The position numbers and the translations under genes are program-made. This document shows positions 15,904-22,711 of a DNA stretch of 22,972 bases, piece after piece. The notes below the pieces were generated by a model. It worked only from the letters and a program-made list of their open reading frames with translations. It was not told the DNA's origin and searched no databases. The first letter of the stretch is position 1. Each line of letters begins with the position of its first letter. This DNA comes from an uncultured Clostridia bacterium (lineage in GTDB: Bacteria; Bacillota; Clostridia; UBA1381). The stretch covers positions 1 through 22,972 of the forward strand of contig CAUGRT010000042.1 in NCBI GenBank assembly GCA_959602045.1, in the 5' to 3' direction.

Positions 15904-17208
15904 ATGTACAAAAAAGCGACGGAGGATTTGATAAAATTTATTGAGGGAGCGACCGATTGCTATCAGGCAGTGGAGAGAATTGCGGAAATTTTGCGCAGCA
16001 ACGGATACCGCGAGCTTTATGAATGTGAAAAATGGGAGGTTCAAAACGGCGGAAAGTATTTCGTGGTGCGGAATTTATCCTCGGTTATTGCTTTTGAAAT
16101 CCCGAAAGGGGAGTATGTCGGGTTAATGATTGCGGCGAGCCACAGCGATTCGCCCTCCTATAAAATCAAGCCGGATGCGGAGGTGACGGGCGGCGCTTAT
16201 ACGCGGCTCAACGTCGAGGGCTATGGCGGCATGATTGCTTCGACCTGGTTAGACAGACCGTTGGGCGTTTCGGGGCGGATTGTTTTGAAAACCGAAAACG
16301 GACTGCAAACAAAATTAGTCAAAATTGATGAGGATTTTTTGGTGATCCCGAATCTGGCGATTCATCTGAACCGAAAAATCAACGAGGGGCAGAAACTCAA
16401 TCCGGCAAAGGATATGCTGCCGCTTGCAGGGGACGGCGCAAAGCCGGGGCGTTTTTTCGAGCGGATTGCAGAAGCAGCCGGAGTGCAGACGGATGCGATT
16501 ATTGCGCACGATTTGTTCCTTTATAATCGGATGCCGGGCAGTATCTGGGGAATGGATGGGGAGTATTTTTCCATCGGCAGAATTGACGATTTGCAGTGTG
16601 CTTATACGTCATTGCGCGGATTTTTGGAATCGGACGAAACGGAAGCATTAAAGATGTACTGTGTTTTTGATAATGAAGAAGTGGGGAGCGGAACGAAGCA
16701 GGGCGCAAAATCCACGTTTTTGACGGATGTACTGGAGCGGATTCATTCGGCTTTGGGTTTGGATCGGGAAAAGATGAACCGTGCGTTAAGCTCAAGCTTT
16801 ATGCTTTCTGCAGACAACGGTCATGCCGTACACCCGAATCTGCCGGAAATGTCGGATTTGACAAGCCGACCGGTTTTGAACGGCGGTGTGCTGATTAAGC
16901 ACAATGCTAACCAGAAATATACAACTGACGCGGTTTCGGACGCGATTTTCAAAACGATCTGCCAAAGGGCAAATGTGCCGTATCAGACTTATACCAACCG
17001 GAGCGATATTCCGGGCGGCTCCACCCTGGGGAATCTGGCGAATGAAAAGCTTTCCTTAAATACGGTGGATATGGGTGCGGCACAGCTTGCGATGCATTCG
17101 GCATATGAAACGGGCGGTGTGCGCGATACGCTGTATTTGATTCAGGCATTTCGTGCTTTTTATTCTACCGCTATCCGTGCATTACCGGCAGGCGGATATG
17201 AGTTTTAA
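15904..17208 (+). CDS. M18 family aminopeptidase
   Basis: M18 enzymes are large cytoplasmic zinc aminopeptidases that trim N-terminal residues from peptides. The 434-residue length is typical. Visible motifs are AASHSDSP with the metal ligand His80 (and Asp82), the substrate-pocket segment WLDRPLGVSGRI, HLNRKINEG, GRIDDLQCA with a likely bridging Asp, DNEEVGSGTKQGA with the Glu pair, and SADNGHAVHPN. The frame extends 56 codons upstream through the palindrome, but the ATG at 15904 has AAGGG nine bases before it, while ATG 15895 lies directly on that site. The thrE-like genes follow after 38 bases, probably in one transcript. M18 families differ in specificity (acidic or broad), which cannot be set here. 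Confidence 0.93.
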   Translation: MYKKATEDLIKFIEGATDCYQAVERIAEILRSNGYRELYECEKWEVQNGGKYFVVRNLSSVIAFEIPKGEYVGLMIAASHSDSPSYKIKPDAEVTGGAYTRLNVEGYGGMIASTWLDRPLGVSGRIVLKTENGLQTKLVKIDEDFLVIPNLAIHLNRKINEGQKLNPAKDMLPLAGDGAKPGRFFERIAEAAGVQTDAIIAHDLFLYNRMPGSIWGMDGEYFSIGRIDDLQCAYTSLRGFLESDETEALKMYCVFDNEEVGSGTKQGAKSTFLTDVLERIHSALGLDREKMNRALSSSFMLSADNGHAVHPNLPEMSDLTSRPVLNGGVLIKHNANQKYTTDAVSDAIFKTICQRANVPYQTYTNRSDIPGGSTLGNLANEKLSLNTVDMGAAQLAMHSAYETGGVRDTLYLIQAFRAFYSTAIRALPAGGYEF

Positions 17209-17246
17209 GCTGAAATTTAGAGCTGCTGAATAGACAGAGGAATCCT

Positions 17247-18005
17247 ATGAAACAAGAATTTTATGAACGTCTGGTGAGCGACGCTTTGGATTTGGCAGGA
17301 TGTATGATGCGCTGCGGCGCGGAGGTGCGGAATGTGGAGAAAACGATCGAACGGATTTGCACGGCTTACGGCGCAGTACGGTGCGATGTGTTCGCGCTGA
17401 GTCTGAGTGTGTTTGCAACCATTCGGTTCCCGGGACATTCGCCGGTCAACTGTTCTCGGCGCATTGCCAAAGCCGGAACGTCATTGAATCAGTTAGAGGA
17501 ATATAACGATTTGTCGCGATATGTATGCCGGGAGCGTCCGAAACCGGAGTATATCGAAAAGCGGATGGCGGAAATCGAGGTCAATTGCGGACGGAAATGG
17601 TGGTATATTCTCGGATATATCATCGGCGCCGGAGCATTTACGGCGTTTGTCGGCGGTGATTGGAGAGATTGCGTGATTGCGGCGGTGATCGGTGCGTTTA
17701 TATTTTTCTGCGATGAATATCTGAAAAGAAATGGCATGAACAAGCTGATTTATACGTTATTGATGTGTGCGGTGACAGGATGCCTGGCAATTTTTTCGGT
17801 TCGGTGGGGACTGGGAAAAAATCCGGACAAAATTATGATTGGGGATATTATGCTGTTTATCCCGACTTTGACCTTATGCAATGCGGTTAAGGATATGCTC
17901 TACGGAGATATTTTTACTGGGGTTTATTATTTTATTGATGCGGTTTTGATCACGTTTATGATTGCGCTGGGATTTTATATTTCGGAGGCACTGGTGGGAG
18001 TATAA
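17247..18005 (+). CDS. threonine/serine exporter family protein, ThrE N-terminal half (DUF1212)
   Basis: In many Firmicutes the ThrE-type exporter is split in two adjacent genes; this is the larger half, 252 residues. A soluble N-terminal part (about 1-115) begins with the family helix GCMMRCGAEVRNVEKTI and includes AVRCDVFALSLSVF. Five or so membrane segments follow. The conserved DIMLFIPTLTLCNAVKDMLYGD segment (about 204-225) is the family signature. GAGG lies six bases before the ATG. It is downstream of the aminopeptidase gene, and its stop overlaps an ATG of the next gene (TAATG). Threonine/serine export is the annotation for the family; the substrate here is not proven. Confidence 0.9.
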   Translation: MKQEFYERLVSDALDLAGCMMRCGAEVRNVEKTIERICTAYGAVRCDVFALSLSVFATIRFPGHSPVNCSRRIAKAGTSLNQLEEYNDLSRYVCRERPKPEYIEKRMAEIEVNCGRKWWYILGYIIGAGAFTAFVGGDWRDCVIAAVIGAFIFFCDEYLKRNGMNKLIYTLLMCAVTGCLAIFSVRWGLGKNPDKIMIGDIMLFIPTLTLCNAVKDMLYGDIFTGVYYFIDAVLITFMIALGFYISEALVGV

Positions 18006-18031
18006 TGCCGAATGGCGGAGCGGAGGTTTCT

Positions 18032-18478
18032 ATGAGTGGATGGATGGGAATGATTACTGCGGTGCTCAGTTCTGTGGGATTCGGGATTTATTTTCGTGTG
18101 AAGCCGGGAAAGCTGCCGTTTGCGGCAATCGGAGGCTTGCTTGCGTGGGGAATCAGTACGGCGGCGAGTGCTGGCGGTTTTCGCGTGCTTTTCGGAACTT
18201 TTTTTGCAACAGCGGCGATTGTGATTTATTCGGAAATTATGGCGAGGGTCTTAAAAGCACCGGCAAATACGGTTCTGATTCCGTCCATTATTTCGCTGCT
18301 TCCGGGGCAGTGGTTATATTATATGATGAAAGCGCTGATGTCGGGGGATCTGAACAATGCCTATGCGTGCGGAATCCTTGTTGTTCAGAATGTTCTCGGA
18401 ATCGGCATGGGGATTCTTTTGGCGATGTTTTTTTATTATCAAATTATCAGGCGGCTGATTGAGCTGAAAAAATCTTGA
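18032..18478 (+). CDS. threonine/serine exporter family protein, ThrE C-terminal half (DUF3815)
   Basis: The 148-residue protein is almost entirely hydrophobic with four to five membrane helices. It matches the small partner of split ThrE exporters, including VGFGIYFRVKPGKLPFAAIGG and NTVLIPSIISLLPG. An in-frame ATG at 18005 overlaps the previous stop. The ATG at 18032 is preferred because GGAGG (18022-18026) stands five bases before it and MSGWMGMITAVLSS starts directly at the first helix. If 18005 is used the protein gains nine polar residues. The two halves probably form one transporter. Confidence 0.9.
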   Translation: MSGWMGMITAVLSSVGFGIYFRVKPGKLPFAAIGGLLAWGISTAASAGGFRVLFGTFFATAAIVIYSEIMARVLKAPANTVLIPSIISLLPGQWLYYMMKALMSGDLNNAYACGILVVQNVLGIGMGILLAMFFYYQIIRRLIELKKS

Positions 18479-18525
18479 ATTTGATTCTTGTTCCGAAAAT
18501 TTTTGAATATATTTGTGATAAGGTC

Positions 18526-18554
18526 TTGATTTTTTCTTGATTTTAGAGTACAAT
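18526..18554 (+). promoter_or_regulatory. promoter of mntP
   Basis: TTGATT at 18526-18531 and TACAAT at 18549-18554 have a 17-base spacer. The start near 18561 gives a leader of about 180 bases. The -10 lies inside an 11-bp inverted repeat (18548-18558 with 18632-18642). Confidence 0.7.
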
Positions 18555-18642
18555 GGTAAAATACGCCAAAACGACCGGGGACGATAAGTCTGAATAAAAT
18601 CGCCCATAGCACAACTTTTTGCTCGGAGCGGTACCATTGTAC
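18548..18642. repeat. 11-bp inverted repeat spanning the mntP -10 and its leader
   Basis: GTACAATGGTA at 18548-18558 is the perfect reverse complement of TACCATTGTAC at 18632-18642. The first copy contains the -10 hexamer, so most of it is not transcribed and the symmetry would act at DNA level. It interleaves with the larger inverted repeat at 18585-18692. Function unknown. Confidence 0.6.
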
Positions 18643-18692
18643 AGCATCACTCGCTGCAAAGCAGCACTCTGAGCGATTTTCTTTCAGACTTA
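18585..18692 (+). repeat. long inverted repeat in the mntP leader
   Basis: TAAGTCTGA (18585-18593) pairs with TCAGACTTA (18684-18692). After a one- to two-base irregularity, AAAATCGC (18596-18603) pairs with GCGATTTT (18673-18680). The 69-base interior holds the perfect mini-hairpin GCTGC-AAA-GCAGC (18653-18665) and TCTGAGC (18668-18674). There is no U-tract. Manganese exporters are often under a yybP-ykoY riboswitch, but the expected GGGGAGUAG core is not seen. It may be a structured leader or an inserted repeat. Confidence 0.7.
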
Positions 18693-18741
18693 AGTTAGCA
18701 CGGAAAGGAATGGTTATAAAAATAAAGGAGCAGGATGGTTT

Positions 18742-19299
18742 ATGGATATTATATCAATTTTATTTTTGGCGATTGCTTTGGCGATGGACGCTTTTGGGGT
18801 CAGTGTTTCGGACGGGATTATTCTGAAGAAAATCAAATTACGCAACGCGCTGAAAATCGGCATGTTTTTCGGCGGATTTCAGTTTATCATGCCGTGTATC
18901 GGCAGCTTTTTGGCAGGCTTTGCGATGCGGTATATTTCGATGTTCGATCACTGGATTGCATTTGGCTTGCTGATGTTTCTCGGGATCCGAATGATTATCG
19001 AGGCACGCAAGGAGGAACGGGAAATCCCGAAAGATCCGTTAGGATGGGGAACGCTGACGATTATGGCGATTGCGACCAGTATTGACGCGTTGGCGGCAGG
19101 AATTACAATTGCGGCAGTGGGAACGCCGATTCTGATGCCGGCAACCATTATCGGGGCGGTTGCCTTTGCTTTTTCGTTTGCAGGCTTATACATAGGAAAG
19201 CGATTCGGCGATATTTTGGGTGAAAAAGCAGAGATTTTGGGCGGTGTGATGCTGATTGCGATCGGAATCAAGACGTTGCTGGAACATCTTCTGGGATAA
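18742..19299 (+). CDS. mntP: manganese efflux pump MntP
   Basis: MntP exports excess Mn(II). The 185-residue protein has six membrane segments arranged as two similar halves. Each half contains an intramembrane Asp motif: LAMDAFGVS with Asp16 and TSIDALAAG with Asp115. These residues, with GGFQ in helix 2 and FSFAGLYIG in helix 5, are the family hallmarks. AAAGGAG at 18724-18730 and AGGA at 18732-18735 both precede the ATG; the latter has the better spacing. It is monocistronic, with its own promoter and long leader. No strong terminator was found after it; AAAATCT (19346-19352) and AGATTTT (19374-19380) form at best a weak AT-rich hairpin. Confidence 0.95.
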   Translation: MDIISILFLAIALAMDAFGVSVSDGIILKKIKLRNALKIGMFFGGFQFIMPCIGSFLAGFAMRYISMFDHWIAFGLLMFLGIRMIIEARKEEREIPKDPLGWGTLTIMAIATSIDALAAGITIAAVGTPILMPATIIGAVAFAFSFAGLYIGKRFGDILGEKAEILGGVMLIAIGIKTLLEHLLG

Positions 19300-19393
19300 C
19301 GGTATCACATGGTGATATTGTGGCTGATGATGAATGGAAAGGGACAAAATCTATAAATTTTATACAAAGGTAAAGATTTTATGACAAAAATCC

Positions 19394-19422
19394 TTGACAG
19401 AATGAATATTTTATTGTAAAAT
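19394..19422 (+). promoter_or_regulatory. sigma-A promoter of the leu leader and leuA
   Basis: A consensus TTGACA at 19394-19399, a 17-base spacer and TAAAAT at 19417-19422. Transcription should start near 19429, well before the leader peptide ORF and about 260 bases before leuA. Confidence 0.88.
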
Positions 19423-19492
19423 AACTGCAATGGTATGATAAATGAGTTTCGGGAGTAACAATAATTTTTTCTTGTTATGAAAGGATCGTCAG

Positions 19493-19552
19493 ATGATTAT
19501 GAAGAACAGAAGCGGATTAAATCTGAATACACTCCTACTACTCCAAAGCTGA
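19493..19552 (+). CDS. leucine-rich leader peptide of leuA (attenuation peptide)
   Basis: A 19-codon ORF encodes MIMKNRSGLNLNTLLLLQS. It has AAAGGA at 19480-19485, seven bases before the ATG. Six of 19 codons are Leu, and codons 14-17 (19532-19543) are four consecutive Leu codons CTC CTA CTA CTC, just before the stop at 19550-19552. A second in-frame ATG at 19499 could also start it. It lies between the leuA promoter and an intrinsic terminator, the position of amino-acid attenuation peptides. Proposed role: ribosome stalling when charged leucyl-tRNA is scarce lets transcription read into leuA. The coding and terminator elements are seen; the mechanism is inferred. It would be missed by ordinary gene callers. 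Confidence 0.85.
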   Translation: MIMKNRSGLNLNTLLLLQS

Positions 19553-19606
19553 ATTGACAATGTGGTCTTCGGTTTTTATTCTATTGTACGGATGATAGGA
19601 ATTAGG

Positions 19607-19635
19607 ATCGGGTCACATTGTGATCCGATTTTTTT
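19607..19635 (+). terminator. leuA leader attenuator (intrinsic terminator)
   Basis: ATCGGGTCA (19607-19615) pairs with TGATCCGAT (19621-19629), one G-U pair, around a CATTG loop, followed by seven T at 19629-19635. It is upstream of leuA, not at its end, so termination here would prevent leuA expression. CACATTGT (19614-19621) inside it is complementary to ACAATGTG (19556-19563) right after the leader peptide stop, offering a competing antiterminator. A second small hairpin CGGGG-AAT-CCCCG (19642-19654) stands between it and the leuA ribosome binding site. Confidence 0.9.
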
Positions 19636-19687
19636 ATCAATCGGGGAATCCCCGGAAAAATACATATTTACAGATAGGAGCGCGGCT

Positions 19688-21346
19688 ATGAATTATCAAA
19701 AGTATCAAAAAATGTATCACCCCATTCCGATGGAAAACAGAGAATGGCCGGACAAGGAAATCACTCATGCGCCGATATGGTGCAGCGTGGATCTGAGAGA
19801 TGGAAACCAGGCTCTTTATTCACCGATGACAATTGATGAAAAGATTGAGTTTTTCAAGTTTCTCGTAAAGCTCGGTTTCAAGGAAATTGAGGTAGGTTTT
19901 CCAGCAGCATCGGCGACAGAGTTTGAATTTATACGCCGCTTGATTGATGAAAATATTATTCCGGATGATGTGACGATTCAAGTGCTGACGCAGGCGAGAG
20001 AGCATATCATTGCCAAAACCGTAGAGGCATTAAAGGGTGCGAAGAATGCGATTATTCATCTTTATAATTCCACTTCGACATTGCAGCGGAAAGTAGTGTT
20101 CCATAAAAATAAGGAGGAAATCAAGCAGCTTGCGGTAGATGGCGCAAAGCTGGTTACAAGCTTGGTTGAAGGACAGCTTGACGGAAACATCCGGTATGAA
20201 TATTCGCCGGAGAGCTTTACCTGTACGGAAATGGATTATGCTGCAGAGATCACCAATGCGGTATTGGAGGTATTCAAGCCGACACCCGAACGGAAAGTCA
20301 TTGTCAATTTGCCTTCGACAATCGAAGTGGCAACGGCAAATATCTATGCGGATCAGATCGAATATATGTGTAAGCATCTGAACAACCGTGAAAATCTGAT
20401 TATCAGCCTTCATGCGCATAATGACCGCGGAACGGGTGTAGGTTCAACCGAATTGGGACTGCTTGCCGGAGCGGACAGAGTGGAAGGAACCATTTTCGGA
20501 AACGGTGAACGGACGGGAAATACAGACGTGATTACCGTTGCGCTGAATATGTTTGTTCAGGGCGTTGACCCGAAGCTGGATATTACGAATATTGATGAAA
20601 TTGTTGAAGTTTACGAAAAATACAATAAGCTGCCGATTCATCCGCGGCATCCGTATGCCGGCGATATGGCATATGTGGCATTCAGTGGATCGCATCAGGA
20701 TGCAATCAAGAAGAGCATGGATATGTTCGGAGAAAGCCCGGATAACAAGTGGGCAAATCCGTATCTGACGATTGACCCGACCGATATTGGTAGAAAATAT
20801 GAGCCGATTCTGATTAACAGCCAATCCGGAAAAGGCGGCGTAAGCTATGTTATGGAAAACAAATACGGCTATACGTTGCCGAAGCCGATGCTGGTTGAAT
20901 TCAGTGCATTGGTAAATGACATGTCCGACGCGAAAAAGACGGTTCTTTCCAATCATGAAATCCATCAGGAGTTTAAGGACAGCTATGTTAATATTGACAA
21001 TCCGATTAAGACGCGATTCTATCATTCGACCAACGGCGATGGTCAGACGGAGTTGAGCGCAACGGTAGAATATAACGGAAAAGTTAGCACAGTCATCGGA
21101 AAAGGTAACGGACCTTTGGACGCGCTGTGTGCCGGAATGAGAAAAATGCTTGAAATGCATTTTGAAATTTCGAACTATACCGAACACGCGTTGGAGCGTT
21201 CTTCCTCATCCCATGCTGCGGCATACATAGGATTAAAGGACGAGGACAGCGATCGGATTTACTGGGGTGTAGGTGTAGACGCGAATATTAATACGGCGTC
21301 AATTTATGCGTTAATGAGTGCGATTAACAGAATGTTGAAAAAATAA
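19688..21346 (+). CDS. leuA: 2-isopropylmalate synthase, yeast/actinobacterial type
   Basis: LeuA condenses acetyl-CoA and 2-oxoisovalerate in the first committed step of leucine synthesis. The 552-residue protein belongs to the long type, with an N-terminal extension (YHPIPMENREWPDKEITHAP) before the catalytic barrel. Metal and substrate residues are visible in VDLRDGNQAL (Asp35, Arg37) and in SLHAHNDRGTG (His242, His244), followed by GNGERTGNTD. The C-terminal LeuA dimer/allosteric domain (about 425-550) is where leucine normally feeds back. The frame is open back to a GTG at 19562 inside the leader, but the ATG at 19688 has TAGGAG seven bases before it. No other leu genes follow; tadA is next, past a terminator. 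Confidence 0.97.
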   Translation: MNYQKYQKMYHPIPMENREWPDKEITHAPIWCSVDLRDGNQALYSPMTIDEKIEFFKFLVKLGFKEIEVGFPAASATEFEFIRRLIDENIIPDDVTIQVLTQAREHIIAKTVEALKGAKNAIIHLYNSTSTLQRKVVFHKNKEEIKQLAVDGAKLVTSLVEGQLDGNIRYEYSPESFTCTEMDYAAEITNAVLEVFKPTPERKVIVNLPSTIEVATANIYADQIEYMCKHLNNRENLIISLHAHNDRGTGVGSTELGLLAGADRVEGTIFGNGERTGNTDVITVALNMFVQGVDPKLDITNIDEIVEVYEKYNKLPIHPRHPYAGDMAYVAFSGSHQDAIKKSMDMFGESPDNKWANPYLTIDPTDIGRKYEPILINSQSGKGGVSYVMENKYGYTLPKPMLVEFSALVNDMSDAKKTVLSNHEIHQEFKDSYVNIDNPIKTRFYHSTNGDGQTELSATVEYNGKVSTVIGKGNGPLDALCAGMRKMLEMHFEISNYTEHALERSSSSHAAAYIGLKDEDSDRIYWGVGVDANINTASIYALMSAINRMLKK

Positions 21347-21354
21347 ATTTTGAG

Positions 21355-21383
21355 AGGGCGTTGCATTGTGCGGCGCCCTTTTT
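21355..21383 (+). terminator. intrinsic terminator after leuA
   Basis: AGGGCGTTGCA at 21355-21365 pairs with TGCGGCGCCCT at 21369-21379 (two G-U pairs) around a TTG loop, followed by TTTTT at 21379-21383. It lies between the leuA stop and the tadA ribosome binding site, only eight bases from the latter. tadA therefore either relies on readthrough or has a promoter not seen here. Confidence 0.88.
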
Positions 21384-21400
21384 GGGCAAGAGGAGCATTT

Positions 21401-21868
21401 ATGGAAGAAAAATTTATGAAAGAAGCCATCAATCAGGCGAAAAAAGCGGCGGCAATCGGTGAAACGCCGGTAGGGGCGGTGATTGTTCGGGACGGAGTCA
21501 TTATTTCACGGGGGTATAATCGCCGGGAAACGAAAAAGAACGCGCTGCTTCATGCTGAAATGATTGCGATTGACAGAGCTTGCAGAAAGCTGGGCGGCTG
21601 GCGCTTGCCGGGGTGTGAGCTGTATGTAACGCTGGAGCCTTGCCCGATGTGCAGCGGTGCGGTGATTAATTCGAGGATTGAAAGGGTTTATTTTGGTGCG
21701 CATGATAAAAAAGCAGGCTGCTGCGGTTCTGCGGCGGATTTGTTCCAAAAGGGGATATTCAATCACTTGCCGGAGGTGCAGGGAGGAATTTTGGAAACGG
21801 AATGTGCGGCATTGCTGACAGAATTTTTTCGGGAACTGCGTGAGAAAAGAAAACGCGGAAAACGTTAA
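21401..21868 (+). CDS. tadA: tRNA-specific adenosine deaminase TadA
   Basis: TadA converts A34 to inosine in tRNA-Arg(ACG). The 155-residue protein has the cytidine/deoxycytidylate deaminase zinc site: HAEM with His51 and the proton-shuttling Glu53, and PCPMCSG with Cys81 and Cys84. The N-terminal ETPVGAVIVRDG and the later YFGAHDKKAGCCGS are typical of TadA. A frame extension from a TTG at 21350 through the leuA terminator is rejected. The ATG at 21401 has AGGAG five bases upstream and gives the usual length. A family member acting on a free base or nucleoside is less likely. Confidence 0.95.
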   Translation: MEEKFMKEAINQAKKAAAIGETPVGAVIVRDGVIISRGYNRRETKKNALLHAEMIAIDRACRKLGGWRLPGCELYVTLEPCPMCSGAVINSRIERVYFGAHDKKAGCCGSAADLFQKGIFNHLPEVQGGILETECAALLTEFFRELREKRKRGKR

Positions 21869-21886
21869 AAATTTTTGATAAAGGTC

Positions 21887-21915
21887 TTGAATTTGCAGCG
21901 ATTTCATAGTATAAT
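21887..21915 (+). promoter_or_regulatory. sigma-A promoter of the SLH-domain gene
   Basis: TTGAAT at 21887-21892, 17-base spacer, TATAAT at 21910-21915. The bases before the -35 (GATAAAGGTC) nearly repeat those before the mntP -35 (GATAAGGTC). The leader is about 70 bases. Confidence 0.85.
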
Positions 21916-21948
21916 GACCTCAAGCGGTATAGGTTTTCAAATCAATCG

Positions 21949-21972
21949 ACAAGATTTCTTTTGAATCTTGTT
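21949..21972 (+). promoter_or_regulatory. hairpin in the SLH gene leader
   Basis: ACAAGATT at 21949-21956 pairs with AATCTTGT at 21964-21971, followed by TTTC. It has a terminator-like shape with a short T-tract, ending about seven bases before the ribosome binding site AAAGGA. It could attenuate, or affect translation of, the SLH gene. Weak evidence. Confidence 0.4.
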
Positions 21973-21989
21973 TTCTACGAAAGGATTGA

Positions 21990-22688
21990 ATGGGTAGAGC
22001 TATGAAAAAAATAGTTTGTTTGGCGGTGGCAATTTTTATGCTGACATCAACGGTATACGCGGCAAATTTTGAGGATATTAAGGGGCATTGGGCGGAGAAC
22101 ACGATTAATCGTTTGGCAAACAGAGGGATTGTGAATGGTATCAGTGAGTATCAGTTTGAGCCAAACGGCGTGGTGACTCGTGCGGAATATTTGAAAATGA
22201 TGATGAACCTTGTCGGGATTGAAACGGCTCAGTGGCGGAGTGGAGAATGTTTGGATGCGGCTGCCGGGGATTGGTACGCGCCGTATTTGCAGAGTACGTT
22301 GGACAAGGGGTTGATTCCGAAAGAGATGATTGCGTCTTATAAAGCGCATGTGACGGTTTCAGTTGATGAGGACGGAAATACGGTATCGGGAGTGCGCTAT
22401 ACCGGTGCATTTAATGGAAATTTGCCAATCGAACGTGAGGAAATGGCGGTGCTGACGATGCATCTTTATCAGTACGCGGCGGATGCGAAAGAGGCAGAAA
22501 CGGCGGTAAAAAGCGTTTCTTTCAAGGATATGGACGAAATCAGTGTATGGGCGCAGCCGAGTGTGAAACTGGCGGTGACAAAAGGGTTTATTGAGGGAAT
22601 GGACGACGGAAGCTTTCAACCCTCGGAAACAGCAACACGGGCGCAGGCTGCAACGATTTTGGGTAGGATATTAGATAAACAACAATAA
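21990..22688 (+). CDS. secreted S-layer homology (SLH) domain protein
   Basis: SLH domains anchor exported proteins to pyruvylated cell-wall polymers. The 232-residue precursor has a signal peptide (Lys-Lys near residue 6, hydrophobic core 8-20, likely cleavage after VYA at about 24). Three SLH-like regions follow: 25-76 (FEDIKGHWAENTINRLANRGIVNG ending VTRAEYLKMM), a more divergent one at about 85-160 (GDWYAPYLQSTLDKGLI and IEREEMAVL), and 175-229 (FKDMDEISVWAQPSVKLAVTKG ending ATRAQAATILGRIL). No catalytic or other domain is present, so the mature protein is essentially the wall-binding module alone. ATG 21990 has AAAGGA five bases upstream; ATG 22002 lacks one. The small membrane-protein gene follows. 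Confidence 0.92.
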   Translation: MGRAMKKIVCLAVAIFMLTSTVYAANFEDIKGHWAENTINRLANRGIVNGISEYQFEPNGVVTRAEYLKMMMNLVGIETAQWRSGECLDAAAGDWYAPYLQSTLDKGLIPKEMIASYKAHVTVSVDEDGNTVSGVRYTGAFNGNLPIEREEMAVLTMHLYQYAADAKEAETAVKSVSFKDMDEISVWAQPSVKLAVTKGFIEGMDDGSFQPSETATRAQAATILGRILDKQQ

Positions 22689-22711
22689 ATACGGAAAGGA
22701 ATGAGGGCGTT

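Noticed and set aside
18560..18741. yybP-ykoY manganese riboswitch upstream of mntP
   Set aside because: Expected from the gene function, but the GGGGAGUAG-like core is not found. GGGGACGATAAG at 18577-18588 is only a partial resemblance.
19429..19687. T-box riboswitch upstream of leuA
   Set aside because: The conserved T-box AGGGTGGNACCGCG-type sequence and the AG-bulge signature are not present. The Leu-rich ORF plus terminator explains the leader better.
19562..19687. Longer leuA reading from GTG at 19562
   Set aside because: It would run through the attenuator hairpin and has no ribosome binding site. ATG 19688 has a strong one and matches the family N-terminus.
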